Positions 46,527 to 57,419 of a stretch of DNA of 64,000 nt are shown piece by piece; position 1 is the first letter of the stretch; every line of letters starts with the position of its first letter. The position numbers and the translations under genes are program-made. The stretch is from Zea mays. Lineage: Eukaryota > Streptophyta > Magnoliopsida > Poales > Poaceae. The stretch is taken from NCBI RefSeq assembly GCF_902167145.1, contig NW_023366860.1, positions 186,001 to 250,000 of the forward strand. Direction: 5' to 3'. The notes beneath the pieces were generated by a model. That model did no database searches and was not told where the DNA came from. It saw only the letters and a list, made by a program, of their open reading frames with translations.

Positions 46527-49500
46527 TTCTCCCCTTCTTGCATTTGAGTCGTCCTCGACTCAAGCTCAACTTCCTCTCCCAAGTAGGGCTTTAAATCTGC
46601 AATGTTAAATGTGGGGCTAACCCCAAAGTCTGCAGGCAGATCTAGCCTATATGCATTGTCGTTAATTTTCTCTAGCACTTTAAACGGTCCATCGGCTCGA
46701 GACAACAATTTAGATTTTCGTAATTCAGGAAACCTTTCCTTTCTCAAATGCAACCAAACTAAATCTCCAGGTTCAAAATTTATTTCCTTTCTACCTTTAT
46801 CACTAGCAAACTTATATTTAGCATTCATACGCTCTATGTTTTCTTCAGTAGTTTCATGCAGTTTTAACATCAATTCAGCACGCCTAGTAGCATCAAAATT
46901 TAGTTTTTCAGAAGATGGCAAAGGCATTAAATCAATAGGAGCACGAGGCAACAAACCATATACAATCTGAAATGGGCACATCTTTGTAGTAGAATGCAAT
47001 GATCGATTATAAGCAAATTCAACATGAGGCAAACAGTCCTCCCACATCTTAATATTCTTCTTTAGAACTGCCCTTAACATAGTAGACAAAGTTCTATTCA
47101 CAACTTCAGTTTGACCATCAGTTTGAGGATGACATGTAGTAGAAAATAAAAGCTTAGTCCCTAATTTTGCCCACAAAGTCCTCCAAAAATGACTAAGAAA
47201 TTTAGCATCACGATCAGAAACGATTGTGTTGGGCACACCATGCAAGCGAACAATTTCACGAAAGAACAAATCAGCAATATGAGTAGCATCGTCAGTTTTA
47301 TGACATGGTATGAAATGTGCCATCTTAGAAAATCTATCAACAACCACAAACACACTATCACGTCCCTTCCTAGTCCTAGGCAATCCCAACACAAAATCCA
47401 TAGAAATATCTTCCCAAGGAGCACTAGGAACGGGTAGAGGCAAATACAAACCGTGTGGATTTAACCGTGACTTCGCCTTTTGACATGTCGTGCAACGAGC
47501 AACCAATCTCACCACATCTCTTCTCATCTTGGGCCAAAAGAAATGACCAGCAAGTATGTCCTCCGTTTTCTTTGCTCCAAAATGTCCCATTAAGCCACCT
47601 CCATGTGCTTCCTGTAACAACAACAAACGAACGGAGCTAGCTGGAATGCATAGCTTGTTAGCTCTAAACACAAACCCATCACTAACGATATATTTGTTTT
47701 ATCCTTTCCCATCTTTACAATGCAGCAACACATCTTTAAAATCAGCATCATGAACATATTGGTCTTTAATCGTCTCTAATCCAAAGATTTTGTAGTCAAG
47801 TTGATTCAGCAAAGTATATCTCCTAGACAAAGCGTCAGCAATGATATTCTCTTTTCCTTTCTTGTGCTTAATAACATAAGGAAACGATTCGATAAATTCA
47901 ACCCACTTAGCATGTCTACGGTTCAGTTTTCCTTGACTACAAATATGTTTCAAAGATTCATGATCAGAATGAATAACAAACTCTTTGGGCCACAAATAAT
48001 GCTGCCATGTTTCTAATGTTCGCACAAGAGCATATAATTCCTTATCATAAGTAGAATAATTTAGAACAGACCCACTCAATTTTTCACTAAAATATGCAAC
48101 AGGTTTGCCTTCTTGTAACAAAACACCACCCAATCCAATTCCACTAGCATCACATTCAAGCTCAAAAGTCTTATTAAAATCAGGAAGTTGGAGGAGAGGT
48201 GCATGTGTCAACTTATCTTTCAGCACGTTGAAAGCGTGCTCTTGTACTTTGCCCCAACTAAAATGCACTCCCTTCTTCGTAAGCTCATTCAAAGGTGCAG
48301 CAATGGTGCTAAAGTCCTTCACAAAACGGCGATAGAAGCCAGCAAGTCCTAGGAAACTCCGCACCTGTGTGATAGTCTTTGGCATAGGCCATCCATGTAT
48401 CGCTTCTACCTTGGCTTGATCAACCTCAATTCCCTGTGGAGTCACAACATAACCAAGAAACGAAACTCGATCGGTGCAAAATGTGCACTTCTCAAGGTTA
48501 CCAAATAAACGTGCATCTCGTAAAGCATTAAAAACAGCACACATGTGATCAACATGTTCATCCATAGATTTGCTGTAGATCAATATGTCATCAAAGTATA
48601 CTACCACAAATTTTCCAATGAAGGCACGCAAAACCTCGTTCATTAATCTCATGAAAGTGCTAGGTGCATTAGTTAACCCAAAAGGCATGACTAACCACTC
48701 ATACAATCCGAACATAGTTTTGAAAGCAGTTTTCCATTCATCTCCCAATTTCATACGAATCTGGTGGTACCCACTACGCAAATCAACTTTAGAAAAGACA
48801 ATGGCACCACTCAATTCATCAAGCATATCATCTAAACGTGGAATAGGGTGTCGATAACGTATCGTGATATTATTAATAGCCCTACAATCAACACACATAC
48901 GCCATGTTCCATCTTTTTTAGGCACTAAAATAACCGGAACAGCACACGGACTAAGAGACTCACGCACGTAACCTTTGTCGAGTAGTTCTTGCACTTGTCG
49001 CTGAATTTCTTTTGTTTCCTCTGGATTTGTCCTATATGGCGCACGATTCGGCAAAGATGCACCAGGAATAAGATCAATTTGGTGCTCAATCCCTCGTATA
49101 GGTGGCAGCCCCTCTGGTATCTCACTTGGAAATACATCAGAATACTCCTGCAAAATGTTAGTAATAACAGGAGGCAAAGAATGCTGCATATCTTGAATTG
49201 AAATCAAAGCATCCTTGCATACCAAGGCGTAGGCAACAGTAGTGGAAGCAAATAATTCATTAACATCAGTTTTTGTTGCAAGCAAGCAATGTCCTTTCAA
49301 TTTTATCCCATCTTTGTTATTACCAACAGCTTTAATATTCTTGTTGTTCTCAATTTTAGCTTTGGTAGCTTTAGCAACATCATCACGCACAATAGCCTCA
49401 GGGGACATGGGAAGCAAAATAATTTTCTTATCATGGTGTATGAGAGAATATTGATTTGATCTACCATGATGCATACAATCTGAATCAAATTGCCATGGTC

Positions 49501-51232
49501 TACCTAGCAGAATATTACAAGCATCCATAGGCACAACATCACAGTCAACAACATCACGATATGAACCAATAGCAAAATTAATTCGTACCAGCTTGGTTAC
49601 CTTGACCTTACCACTATTGTTGAGCCATTGAATGTGATATGGATACGGGTGCGGTTTGGTCGTAAGTGCAAGCTTCTCCACCATGTCGCTGCTAGCCAAG
49701 TTGTTGCAGCTACCTCCATCAATGATCAAACGACATGAACGCTCCTTAATGACACACTTTGTTTGAAACAACGTATATCGCTGATTCTGCTCTGCCTTCT
49801 CCATTTGTGCACTAAGCAGACGCTGTACAATGAGGCTCTCATAATGATCTGCATCATCTGCACCAATCTGTTCTTCGGGTGGTTCCTTAGTGCCTGCATC
49901 ATCAGCCGCAAGCAAAGCAAGTGTAGCTTCATCCAAATCACTAGCAGAGGAATACCCACCATCGTCTTTTACCACCAAAACACGCTGATTAGGACAATCA
50001 CGCTGCACGTGTCCATAGCCCTTGCATCGATAACACAGAACATCTCTTGTTCTACCTGTGGAAGCTACTGAAGAGGCACTACCTGCGGGTTTCTGGGCAG
50101 ATTTGGTTGCTGAATTTGTGGAAGATGCACGTGGTTTGTCGCTGGAGGAAGGCGGGGGTGCTGGTCGACTTGGCGAAGGAGTTGGTGCTGGTGTACGGCC
50201 GGTCATGGACGTAGTCGTGCGTTGTTGCCATGGTGTAGACTTTCCTGCAGAAACATTAGACCTTGCACTAGCACGTCGTCCCTGCACTTCCCTTTCAGCT
50301 TTGCAAGCAAGATGAAACAATCGGGTTACATTAGCATAATCTTTATAAGCAAGGATGTCCTGAATTTCCCTATTTAACCCGCCCAAAAATCTAGCCATAG
50401 CAGATTCCTCACCCTCCTCTATGTTACAACGCAGCATACCCATTTGTAATTCCTGATAATATTCTTCTACACTTTTAGTACCCTGTCTCAATTGTTGCAA
50501 CTTGTTTAACATATCACGTGCATAATAAGAAGGAACAAATCTAGCCCGCATGATCCGTTTCAACGCATCCCAAGTTTGTGGCATGTTATTAGGATTCTTC
50601 TTACCATGTTCTATCCACCAAACAGAAGCAAAATCAGTAAACTCACTAGTAGCAGCTCTAACCCGCGCATTCTCAGGAAAATCATGGCATGCAAACTTTT
50701 GATCAACCGCAATCTCCCAAGTAATATAAGCATCAGGGTCATATTTACCATCAAAAGGAGGTATTTTAAATTTAACCTTACTAAAAGCATCATCATTACC
50801 ATGTACCTCACGTCGGCGAAAACCACCCATACCTCTACGGTTAGTACGTAGTCGCCGGCGATTAGGTGCTTCTTGGTCATCTTGTTCAGTATCAGCAACA
50901 TTGGTATTAGCATTGGCGAAAACCACCCAATTACCTTCGGCGCCCTCATCACGCCCACCATTGGTATTAGCATGCATCTCATCAAATTGCCTCAAGAGTG
51001 CGACAAGACTCTTGTCAATATGAGCAACTGTCATTTCCACATTTGCAAGTTTGGTGTTTGTGTCGATCTATGTGGCCTCCAATTGCCTTATCTTTTCATT
51101 CGTCACCTGCATGTCATTATCAAGGCCTTCCGTGTGCGTCTTCACCAGCCTTACAAAGTGTTGTATGATACCCTTGGTGCGAGGAGAGTGTGGCATATTA
51201 CGAGAAGCATCATCAACCTCCAATCCTGCCAT
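46283..51232 (-). pseudogene. gag-pol: CRM2-like gag-pol polyprotein, two in-frame stops
   Basis: From ATG 51232 the frame spans 1,650 codons to a stop at 46285-46283, inside the 3' LTR. Order: gag; CCHC knuckle at about residue 400; protease with DGGS at about 505; RT with [13 protein letters not shown]; RNase H ([23 protein letters not shown]); H2C2 finger (EAHGGGLMGHFG to CTTCQKAK); integrase core ([26 protein letters not shown]); GPY/F (RADGPFKVLEKINDNAY); CR tail (GPITRARARQLNHQV). Lesions are TAG at 51070-51068 (codon 55; the left copy has CAG) and TAA at 47701-47699 between RNase H and the integrase finger. No frameshift is seen, so the ruin is recent. Confidence 0.92.
46527..46539 (-). 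other. Polypurine tract of CRM2-like element
   Basis: The minus strand reads AAGAAGGGGAGAA directly before TGATGAAGACATCC, one base different from the CRM1/CRM4 tract. Confidence 0.85.
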
Positions 51233-52238
51233 GGTTAGACGAACAGAGGCAACAAGAAAAAAAAATGTGAAGGAATCAAAACTCTACAACTATTAGGATG
51301 TAGCTACTGCAAGGCGCTCACTCTCAACCTGCCACATAAGCTCTTACCAATTCTTACCTTGCACAATAGGAGGGGTCAGCAACCAACAAGTCTGCAACCG
51401 TGGAATAAGTGTATCGGTGCCGCAGCAACACAACCTGTCAAACTGTAGTCGAAATATGTAGAGTTGTAGGTGGGCTGAAGCAAGGAATACACTAGTACCA
51501 CGTTAGTTACAAAAGCAAGCTGAATAATCGTTCAACGGTGGTACTGTGCTGGTCCTAGGCTAAACCAGGCTAGAGACGTGAGCCTAGGCACAAAGGTAGT
51601 CACTGAAAAAGAACAACTAGCACAGCACAAAGAGAAACAACAGATTTAGAGATTCAGCCCCCTTCTTCTTCTTTTCCTTTTTTTTCTTTTCTATTCTTTT
51701 TTTTTCTTCTTCTTCTTCTGTTTTTTTTTGCAGGGACCTAAACCCTTTTTTTTCACTATGACAACCCAAACAATAAAGATATTGCTAACAGCCCCTTTAA
51801 ATCAGATTTAACAAATCTTGTTAATATAGAAAGTCCAGAAATCTCTACGATGATTGCGGAGCGCTCAGAACGAATTTTGAGATAAGGTCAGATCTGTTGG
51901 AAAGAAGATAAGATAAGCTTTCCAGATTGTATTTAAACTTCCAAATCGGATATGATATGTATCCGTGGTGGCAAAAACGAACCAGAGATGTTTTTGGTGA
52001 TGGTGGATCTCGTGGTGACCAAAACGTGGTAGAACTCAAAACTCTAAAGGAATAAACTAAGACCAGCAACTCGACACAACCGATGCAACCAAAAACTCAA
52101 CAAGCCCTAACTAAGTAGTACTAGTAAATGCTCAATGGTTTATAGGATTGCGGTAAAACTAATCTACTATTTTTTCGCTTTTTCTGGACTATAGGAGATA
52201 AGAAAACAGCGAAGAAAAGTAAATCTCTCACCGATAAA
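51233..52238 (-). other. CRM2 untranslated leader
   Basis: About 1 kb between primer site and gag ATG, with no supported coding frame. It contains a purine tract in element sense (plus-strand TTCTTCTTTTCC run, 51661-51730). A segment around 51,360-51,570 reads, in element sense, CTAGGACCAGCAC, TTATTCA, GTGGTACTAG and TATTCCTT in the same order as the CRM4-like leader at 57,110-57,185. Confidence 0.6.
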
Positions 52239-52254
52239 CCTTGCTCTGATACCA
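52239..52254 (-). other. CRM2 primer binding site
   Basis: The minus strand reads TGGTATCAGAGCAAGG two bases from the 5' LTR, a long perfect-looking match to the initiator tRNA-Met 3' end. Confidence 0.9.
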
Positions 52255-52256
52255 AC

Positions 52257-53185
52257 TGATGTGCACCCGTTGGGTGATTGCCCGATCTTTCGATGAGAGG
52301 GTGTGGAATAACTCGATTGGGGGAGGAGACGATGTTCACGGCCCGACTACAGCCTTCCAAAGACGCTGCGCCTTAGCAACCGATACACCACCTCCTATGG
52401 CTGTCACGATCTTGTGGAGCGTGACACCCTGGCCACTAGGGCACTCGTCCTGCAAGCAATCGAAGAACTAGCAAGAACAAGTAGAACAAGTACTGAATTA
52501 CCAGATCTAAATGTAGGTTTCAAAATCAAACTCCAATATGGTGGGGTTCCGAAGACAAGAAGACGGGCGGCTGACTAGCACGCGCGCTTACAAGCAAGTA
52601 GCGAGAGCTAAACTTGATCTAAACAAAACCCGCTGTTCTTGGTGGCGGCTAGGGGGTTTATAAACATGGGAGGACGACCACAAGGGTATTGGGGTCGTGC
52701 TGCAACCCTAGGATGCGTCCCTAATGGACCTAACTTGATACACGACCCATTGGGCCAAAATAGGGTGACGCAGCACCATGGGCAGAAAAGGCAGGAAATG
52801 TCTCGGTAAGAAAACAATGATTACGGCGGCCTCAGAACAGATATGACTATAATTCCGGATCCATATGAAAGTAGACTTGATAAGCTTTCCATGTTGTGCT
52901 TGAACATTCCAATCCGAGCCCGCATCTGACCGTGGTGACCGTCACAAGTTGGTGTTCTTCTGCAGTCCGAATCCAGCATGTTCAAATCCTTTTCCCTTTC
53001 GGTCTTCTCCCTGATTCCTAAGCAAAACAAGAGTGCACGGGTCTCCATGGTCTAAATATGATGGACATGAACTCAAGAGTGTAATCACCTGATGGTTGAG
53101 TTGACGAGCACGAGCGCGAGTAATGGGACCAGAAATTGGTACTTGTATTGGTATAGATGCATCAGTAGTGTGGATGTCTTCATCA
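52257..53185 (-). repeat. CRM2-like 5' LTR (929 bp)
   Basis: 5' LTR in element sense, nearly identical to 45599-46526. TATA-like TTTATAAA at 52657-52664; GAAAGATCGGGCA block near the inner end (about 52,279-52,295). Confidence 0.92.
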
Positions 53186-53190
53186 GAGGT
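53186..53190 (+). other. Target-site duplication GAGGT, right
   Basis: Second copy of the duplicated host pentamer; Sirevirus gag resumes at the following base. Confidence 0.9.
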
Positions 53191-54587
53191 ACTACAAGAA
53201 GAAGGGCGGCGATGCCCATGTTTGTCGGGAGTGGGACTCCGACGAAAGCTCTAGCGACTCCTTCGACGACGAGGACGCCGCCAACATCGCCGTCACCAAA
53301 GGACTTCTCTTCCCCAACGTCGGCCACAAGTGCCTCATGGCAAAGGACGGCAAAAAGAAGAAGGTTAAATCTAAATCCTCCACTAAATATGAATCTTCTA
53401 GTGATGAAAATGTTAGTGATGAGGAAGATAACTTGCGATCTCTTTTTGCCAACCTCAACATGCAACAAAAGGAGAAACTTAATGAATTGATTAGTGCCAT
53501 TCATGAAAAGGATGATCTCTTGGACACCCAAGAGGACTTCCTTATTAAAGAAAATAAGAAGCATGTTAAGGTTAAAAATGCTTATGCTCTAGAAATTGAG
53601 AAATGTGAAAAACTATCTAGTGAGCTAAGCACTTGCCATGAGACAATAGACAACCTTAGAAATGAAAATGCCAATTTGTTAGCTAAGGTTGATTCTCATG
53701 TTTATAATGTTTCAATTACCAATTCTAGAAATAATGATAATGATTTACTTGCTAGGATTGAAGAATTGAACATTTCTCTTGCTAGCCTTAGGATTGAAAA
53801 TGAAAAATTGCTTGCTAAGGCTAAAGATTTTGATGTTTGCAATGCTACTATTTCCGACCTTAGAACTAAGAATGACATGTTACATGCTAAGGTTGTAGAA
53901 TTAAAATCTTCCAAACCCTCTACATCTATCGTTGAGCATATATCTATTTGTACTAGATGTAGAGATGTTGATATTAATGCTATTCATGATCACATGTCTT
54001 TAATTAAACAACAAAATGATCATATAGCAAAATTAGATGCTAAAATTGCCGAGCATAACTCAGAAAATGAAAAATTTAAATTTGCTAGAAGTATGCTCTA
54101 TAATGGGAGACGCCCTGGCATTAAGGATGGCATTGGCTTCCAAAGGGGAGACAATGTCAAACTTAATGCCCCTCCTAAAAGATTGTCTAACTTTGTTAAG
54201 GGCAAAGCTCCCATGCCTCAGGATAATGAGGGTTACATTTTATACCCTGCCGGTTATCCTGAGGACAAAATTAGGAGAATTTATTCTAGTAAGTCTCACT
54301 CTGGCCCTAACAATGCTTTTATGTATAAGGGTAAGACATCTAGCTCTAGGCAACCAACCCGTGCTAAGTTGCCTAAGAAGAAAAGTCCTAGTGCATCAAA
54401 TGAACATAGTCTTTCATTTAAAACTTTTGATGCATCTTATGTTTTGACTAACAAATCCGGCAAGGTAGTTGCCAAATATGTTGGGGGCAAACACAAGGGG
54501 TCAAAGACTTGTGTTTGGGTACCCAAAGTTCTTGTGTCTAATGCCAAAGGACCCAAAACCATTTGGGTACCTAAAATCAAGAACTAA
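53191..54587 (+). pseudogene. gag: Sirevirus gag, C-terminal coiled-coil part
   Basis: Continues the gag frame of 44305-45598 for about 465 codons. Acidic stretches (ESSSDSFDDEDAAN) lead into a long heptad-rich region (about 53,440-54,090, with EKCEKLSSELSTCHETIDNL and IEELNISLASLRIENEKLL), then a basic tail repeating WVPK. Sirevirus Gag is unusually long and its coiled coil is known to bind dynein light chain LC8-like proteins. It ends at TAA 54585-54587. Together with the first part the frame is intact apart from the CRM2 insertion. Confidence 0.85.
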
Positions 54588-54600
54588 ACTTGTTTTGTAG

Positions 54601-55488
54601 GTTTATGCATCCGGGGGCTCAAGTTGGATACTCGACAGCGGGTGCACAAACCACATGACAGGGGAGAAGAGAATGTTCTCCTCCTATGAGAAAAACCAAG
54701 ATTCCCAACGAGCGATCACATTCGGGGATGGAAATCAAGGTTTGGTCAAAGTTCTTGGTAAAATTGCTATATCTCCTGACCATTCTATTTCCAATGTTTT
54801 TCTTGTAGATTCTTTAGATTACAATTTGCTTTCTGTATCTCAATTATGCAAAATGGGCTACAACTGTCTCTTTACTGATGTAGGTGTCACTGTCTTTAGA
54901 AGAAGTGATGATTCAATAGCATTTAAGGGTGTGTTAGAGGGTCAGCTATACTTAGTAGATTTTGATAGAGCTGAACTCGACACATGCTTAATTGCTAAGA
55001 CTAACATGGGTTGGCTCTGGCATCGCCGACTAGCACATGTTGGGATGAAGAATCTTCATAAGCTTCTAAAGGGAGAACACATTTTAGGACTAACAAATGT
55101 TCATTTTGAGAAAGACAGGATCTGTAGCGCATGCCAGGCAGGAAAGCAAGTTGGAGCCCATCATCCACACAAGAACATCATGACGACCGACAGGCCGCTT
55201 GAGCTACTCCACATGGATCTATTTGGCCCGATTGCTTACATAAGCATCGGCGGGAGTAAGTATTGTCTTGTAATAGTGGATGATTATTCTCGCTTCACTT
55301 GGGTGTTCTTTTTGCAGGAAAAATCTCAAACCCAAGAAACCTTAAAGGGATTCTTGAGACGAGCTCAAAACGAGTTTGGCTTAAGGATCAAGAAAATTAG
55401 AAGCGACAACGGGACGAAATTCAAGAACTCTCAAATCGAAGGCTTCCTTGAGGAGGAGGGCATCAAGCATGAGTTCTCTTCTCCCTAC
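54601..55488 (+). pseudogene. pol: Sirevirus pol: protease and integrase N-terminal part
   Basis: Opens after TAG 54598-54600 in a frame different from gag, beginning with the protease active site region (LDSGCTNHMTG; Asp codon 54634-54636). Next are the GAG-pre-integrase HHCC finger (WHRRLAHVG to CSACQAGK) and the integrase core with its first Asp in LLHMDLFGP and second in RSDNGTKFKN. The frame is cut at 55488, between the second Asp and the catalytic Glu, by the CRM4-like element. How pol is expressed is unclear: TTGTTTTGTAG just before it resembles a 3' splice site, and frameshifting is the alternative. Confidence 0.85.
55484..55488 (+). other. Target-site duplication CCTAC, left
   Basis: CCTAC precedes the CRM4-like LTR and is repeated at 60044-60048. 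Confidence 0.9.
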
Positions 55489-56595
55489 TGATGAGGACAT
55501 CACTGCCATCAATACAACCACACCAGCGACCCCCTTCACCATTTAATCATGGACCAGTGAAACGAGTCCGTGCATGTAAATTTAATTATCAGGTGAACTC
55601 GTTCCTTGTTTTTGAAGCTAATCATTCCTTAAATGAGGTACTAATACCTTGTGATTACTTTATTATGCTAAGGTGTTTGGGAGGTGAACCATCTAGAATT
55701 TGAGAAGTCAACAAGGCAATAAAAGCTGCTCCACTTGATGGGATTTCGTAACTGCAGCAAGTGCAAGTTGAAGAGGCCATATCTTTCAACTCCCAAGGCC
55801 AATGAAGGCAAATAAGCACTTGATGGAAAGCACTCTTCGTCTACTTCTTGGTGGAGAAAGAATCAATTAGAGATACCAAATGAGGCGTCCAGAAACTGTC
55901 GAGAAAACTTCTTGACTCCACCAGTCCGAGGGAATTCGTAACTGCAGCAAGCACCATATTAAATGGAGCATATCTTTCATCTCCTAAGGTTGTTTAGTGC
56001 AAATAAGTACTTGTTGGAAAGCTCTCTTCGTCTACTTTCTGGCGGCTGAAGAATCAATGGGAGAAACCAAACGACACGTCCAGAAACTGTCGAGAGAGCT
56101 TCGTTCTCCACCAGAACTTCTTTCTATTCCTCTATTTAAGCAACTAGCAGCCACCAAAGAACTTGGGTTTTTGTTTGATGTAAGTTTAGCCTTTGCTACT
56201 TCCTTATAAACGCGTGTGTCGGCTAGACCACCCGGATACTTGAAACAGAACCCCAACTCTATCAGATCCGTGAGCGTCTGCGTTTTATCTTGTTCTTGCT
56301 TGTTCTCGATTGCTTGCAGGTTCAAGGTTGTTCTTGGCACGGCAAGAGCAGCAACAGCAGGAGCCGGTGTAACTATCGCTAAGGCGCAGCACCCTTGTGG
56401 TTGTTGTAGTCGGATAGCACAACGTCGACCTCCACCCCAAATCGTAGTTATCAGGAGACGGTGTACCTGTCGCTCAAGGCGCCACACCATCTTGGTTGTG
56501 GTAGTCGGGCAGCCAACGTCGTTCTCCAACAAGTTTTTCACCTCCATCATCTCTCATCGAAAGATCGGGCACCCTTCTACCCGTTGGGTTTATCA
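55489..56595 (+). repeat. CRM4-like 5' LTR (1,107 bp)
   Basis: TGATGAGGACATCACTGCC to CCGTTGGGTTTATCA. Manual comparison with the 3' LTR shows TTTTTGAAGC/TTTTTGATGC, AGAAACTG/AGAAAATG, CTTATAAAC/CTTGTAAAC and AGCAACAG/AGCTACAG. TATA-like candidates are TATTTAAG (56133-56140) and TTATAAAC (about 56,203). Near the start a degenerate CR-motif coding remnant (GPVKRVRACKFNYQ) survives in another frame. Confidence 0.88.
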
Positions 56596-56597
56596 AG

Positions 56598-56605
56598 TGG
56601 TATCA
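56598..56605 (+). other. CRM4-like primer binding site
   Basis: TGGTATCA lies two bases after the LTR and is the start of the initiator tRNA-Met complement. The match then degrades (AATTTC instead of GAGC), so priming may rest on about 8 bases. Confidence 0.7.
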
Positions 56606-57419
56606 AATTTCAGGTTGCTCGGTGAGAGATCTCCATCTTCCTTATTTTATTTACCTACAGTCCACTTTTGCCAAAGATATATTTAGAGCAGAAAACCACC
56701 TAAAAACATTTTGAGCCTTTGCTTTACTACTTAGTTTTCGACTTGTTGAATTCACGGTTGCTGCATTTGTGTCGAGTTGCTGGTCCAAAGTTTCTTGCTG
56801 CTAGAGTTTCGAGTTCGTGCCACCTTGTTTAGATCACCATTTTTAGTTCTCTAGCTGTTCTCTAGCTGTAGTTCAAAAAAAACAAGGAAAAGGAAAAGGC
56901 AAGTGCACAAAAAAAGCCGCGCTGATAAAAAAAAGCACGTACAAAAAAGAGAAAAAAATCACAGTAAGAATATTGGTAGATAAAATTCCATGTGCAACGA
57001 AACAAAGACAGTTTGTGTGCCACCGTTTCACAATTTTCTAAGTCAGCTTGCTGTTTTGAGTATTTGGTGATATCATTTGTGTAACGGCTCGCGTCTCTAT
57101 TACGGTTTGGACTAGGACCAGCACAACACCATTGTGGAACGTTTATTCAACTTGTTGTGGCTAATGTGGTACTAGCTATTCCTTGGAACTATTGTTTTAG
57201 CAGCCACCTATAAATCCACAAAATTTTCTACAACACCACCAGGTTGTGCTAGCAGCCACTGTTGTTGTTGTTCGTGCTGTTTGCCAGCGCCTCCTGCTTT
57301 GCGTGGTGAGAACTTGTAAGAACTTGTTTAACCAGTTTGAGAGTAAGAGATTACAACAATGATTCCTAGTAGTTTATAGAATCAAAGATATTTTTTATTG
57401 TTTCTTGTCTTTACTAACC
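56606..57419 (+). other. CRM4-like untranslated leader
   Basis: No credible coding frame. A-rich stretch at about 56,870-56,970. The stretch 57,110-57,420 shares ordered blocks with the CRM2 leader, including CTAGGACCAGCAC, GTGGTACTAG, TATTCCTT, GAGAGTAAG-like sequence and the start context CTAACCATGGCAGG. Confidence 0.65.

Larger units (their letters stand above)
45599..53185 (-). mobile_element. Full-length CRM2-like centromeric retrotransposon
   Basis: 7,587 bp on the minus strand: 5' LTR 53185-52257, primer site, leader of about 1 kb, one gag-pol frame, polypurine tract, 3' LTR 46526-45599, and GAGGT target duplications. Length, LTR ends (TGATGAAGACATCC...GGGTGCACATCA) and CR motif fit CRM2. 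The two LTRs differ by about four substitutions and one 1 bp indel by manual comparison, so the insertion is recent. Two in-frame stops disable gag-pol. It landed in a Sirevirus, not directly in CentC. Confidence 0.92.

Noticed and set aside
51661..51735. Plus-strand pyrimidine tract ending TTTTTTTTTGCAGGG, a textbook 3' splice site
   Set aside because: It is antisense to the CRM2 element that contains it, and no plus-strand exon is evident. The same tract is in the left copy at 4791-4865.
56032..56550. 172-codon minus-strand frame repeated exactly at 59480-59998
   Set aside because: Duplicated because it lies in the two LTRs of the CRM4-like element; antisense, no recognisable domain.
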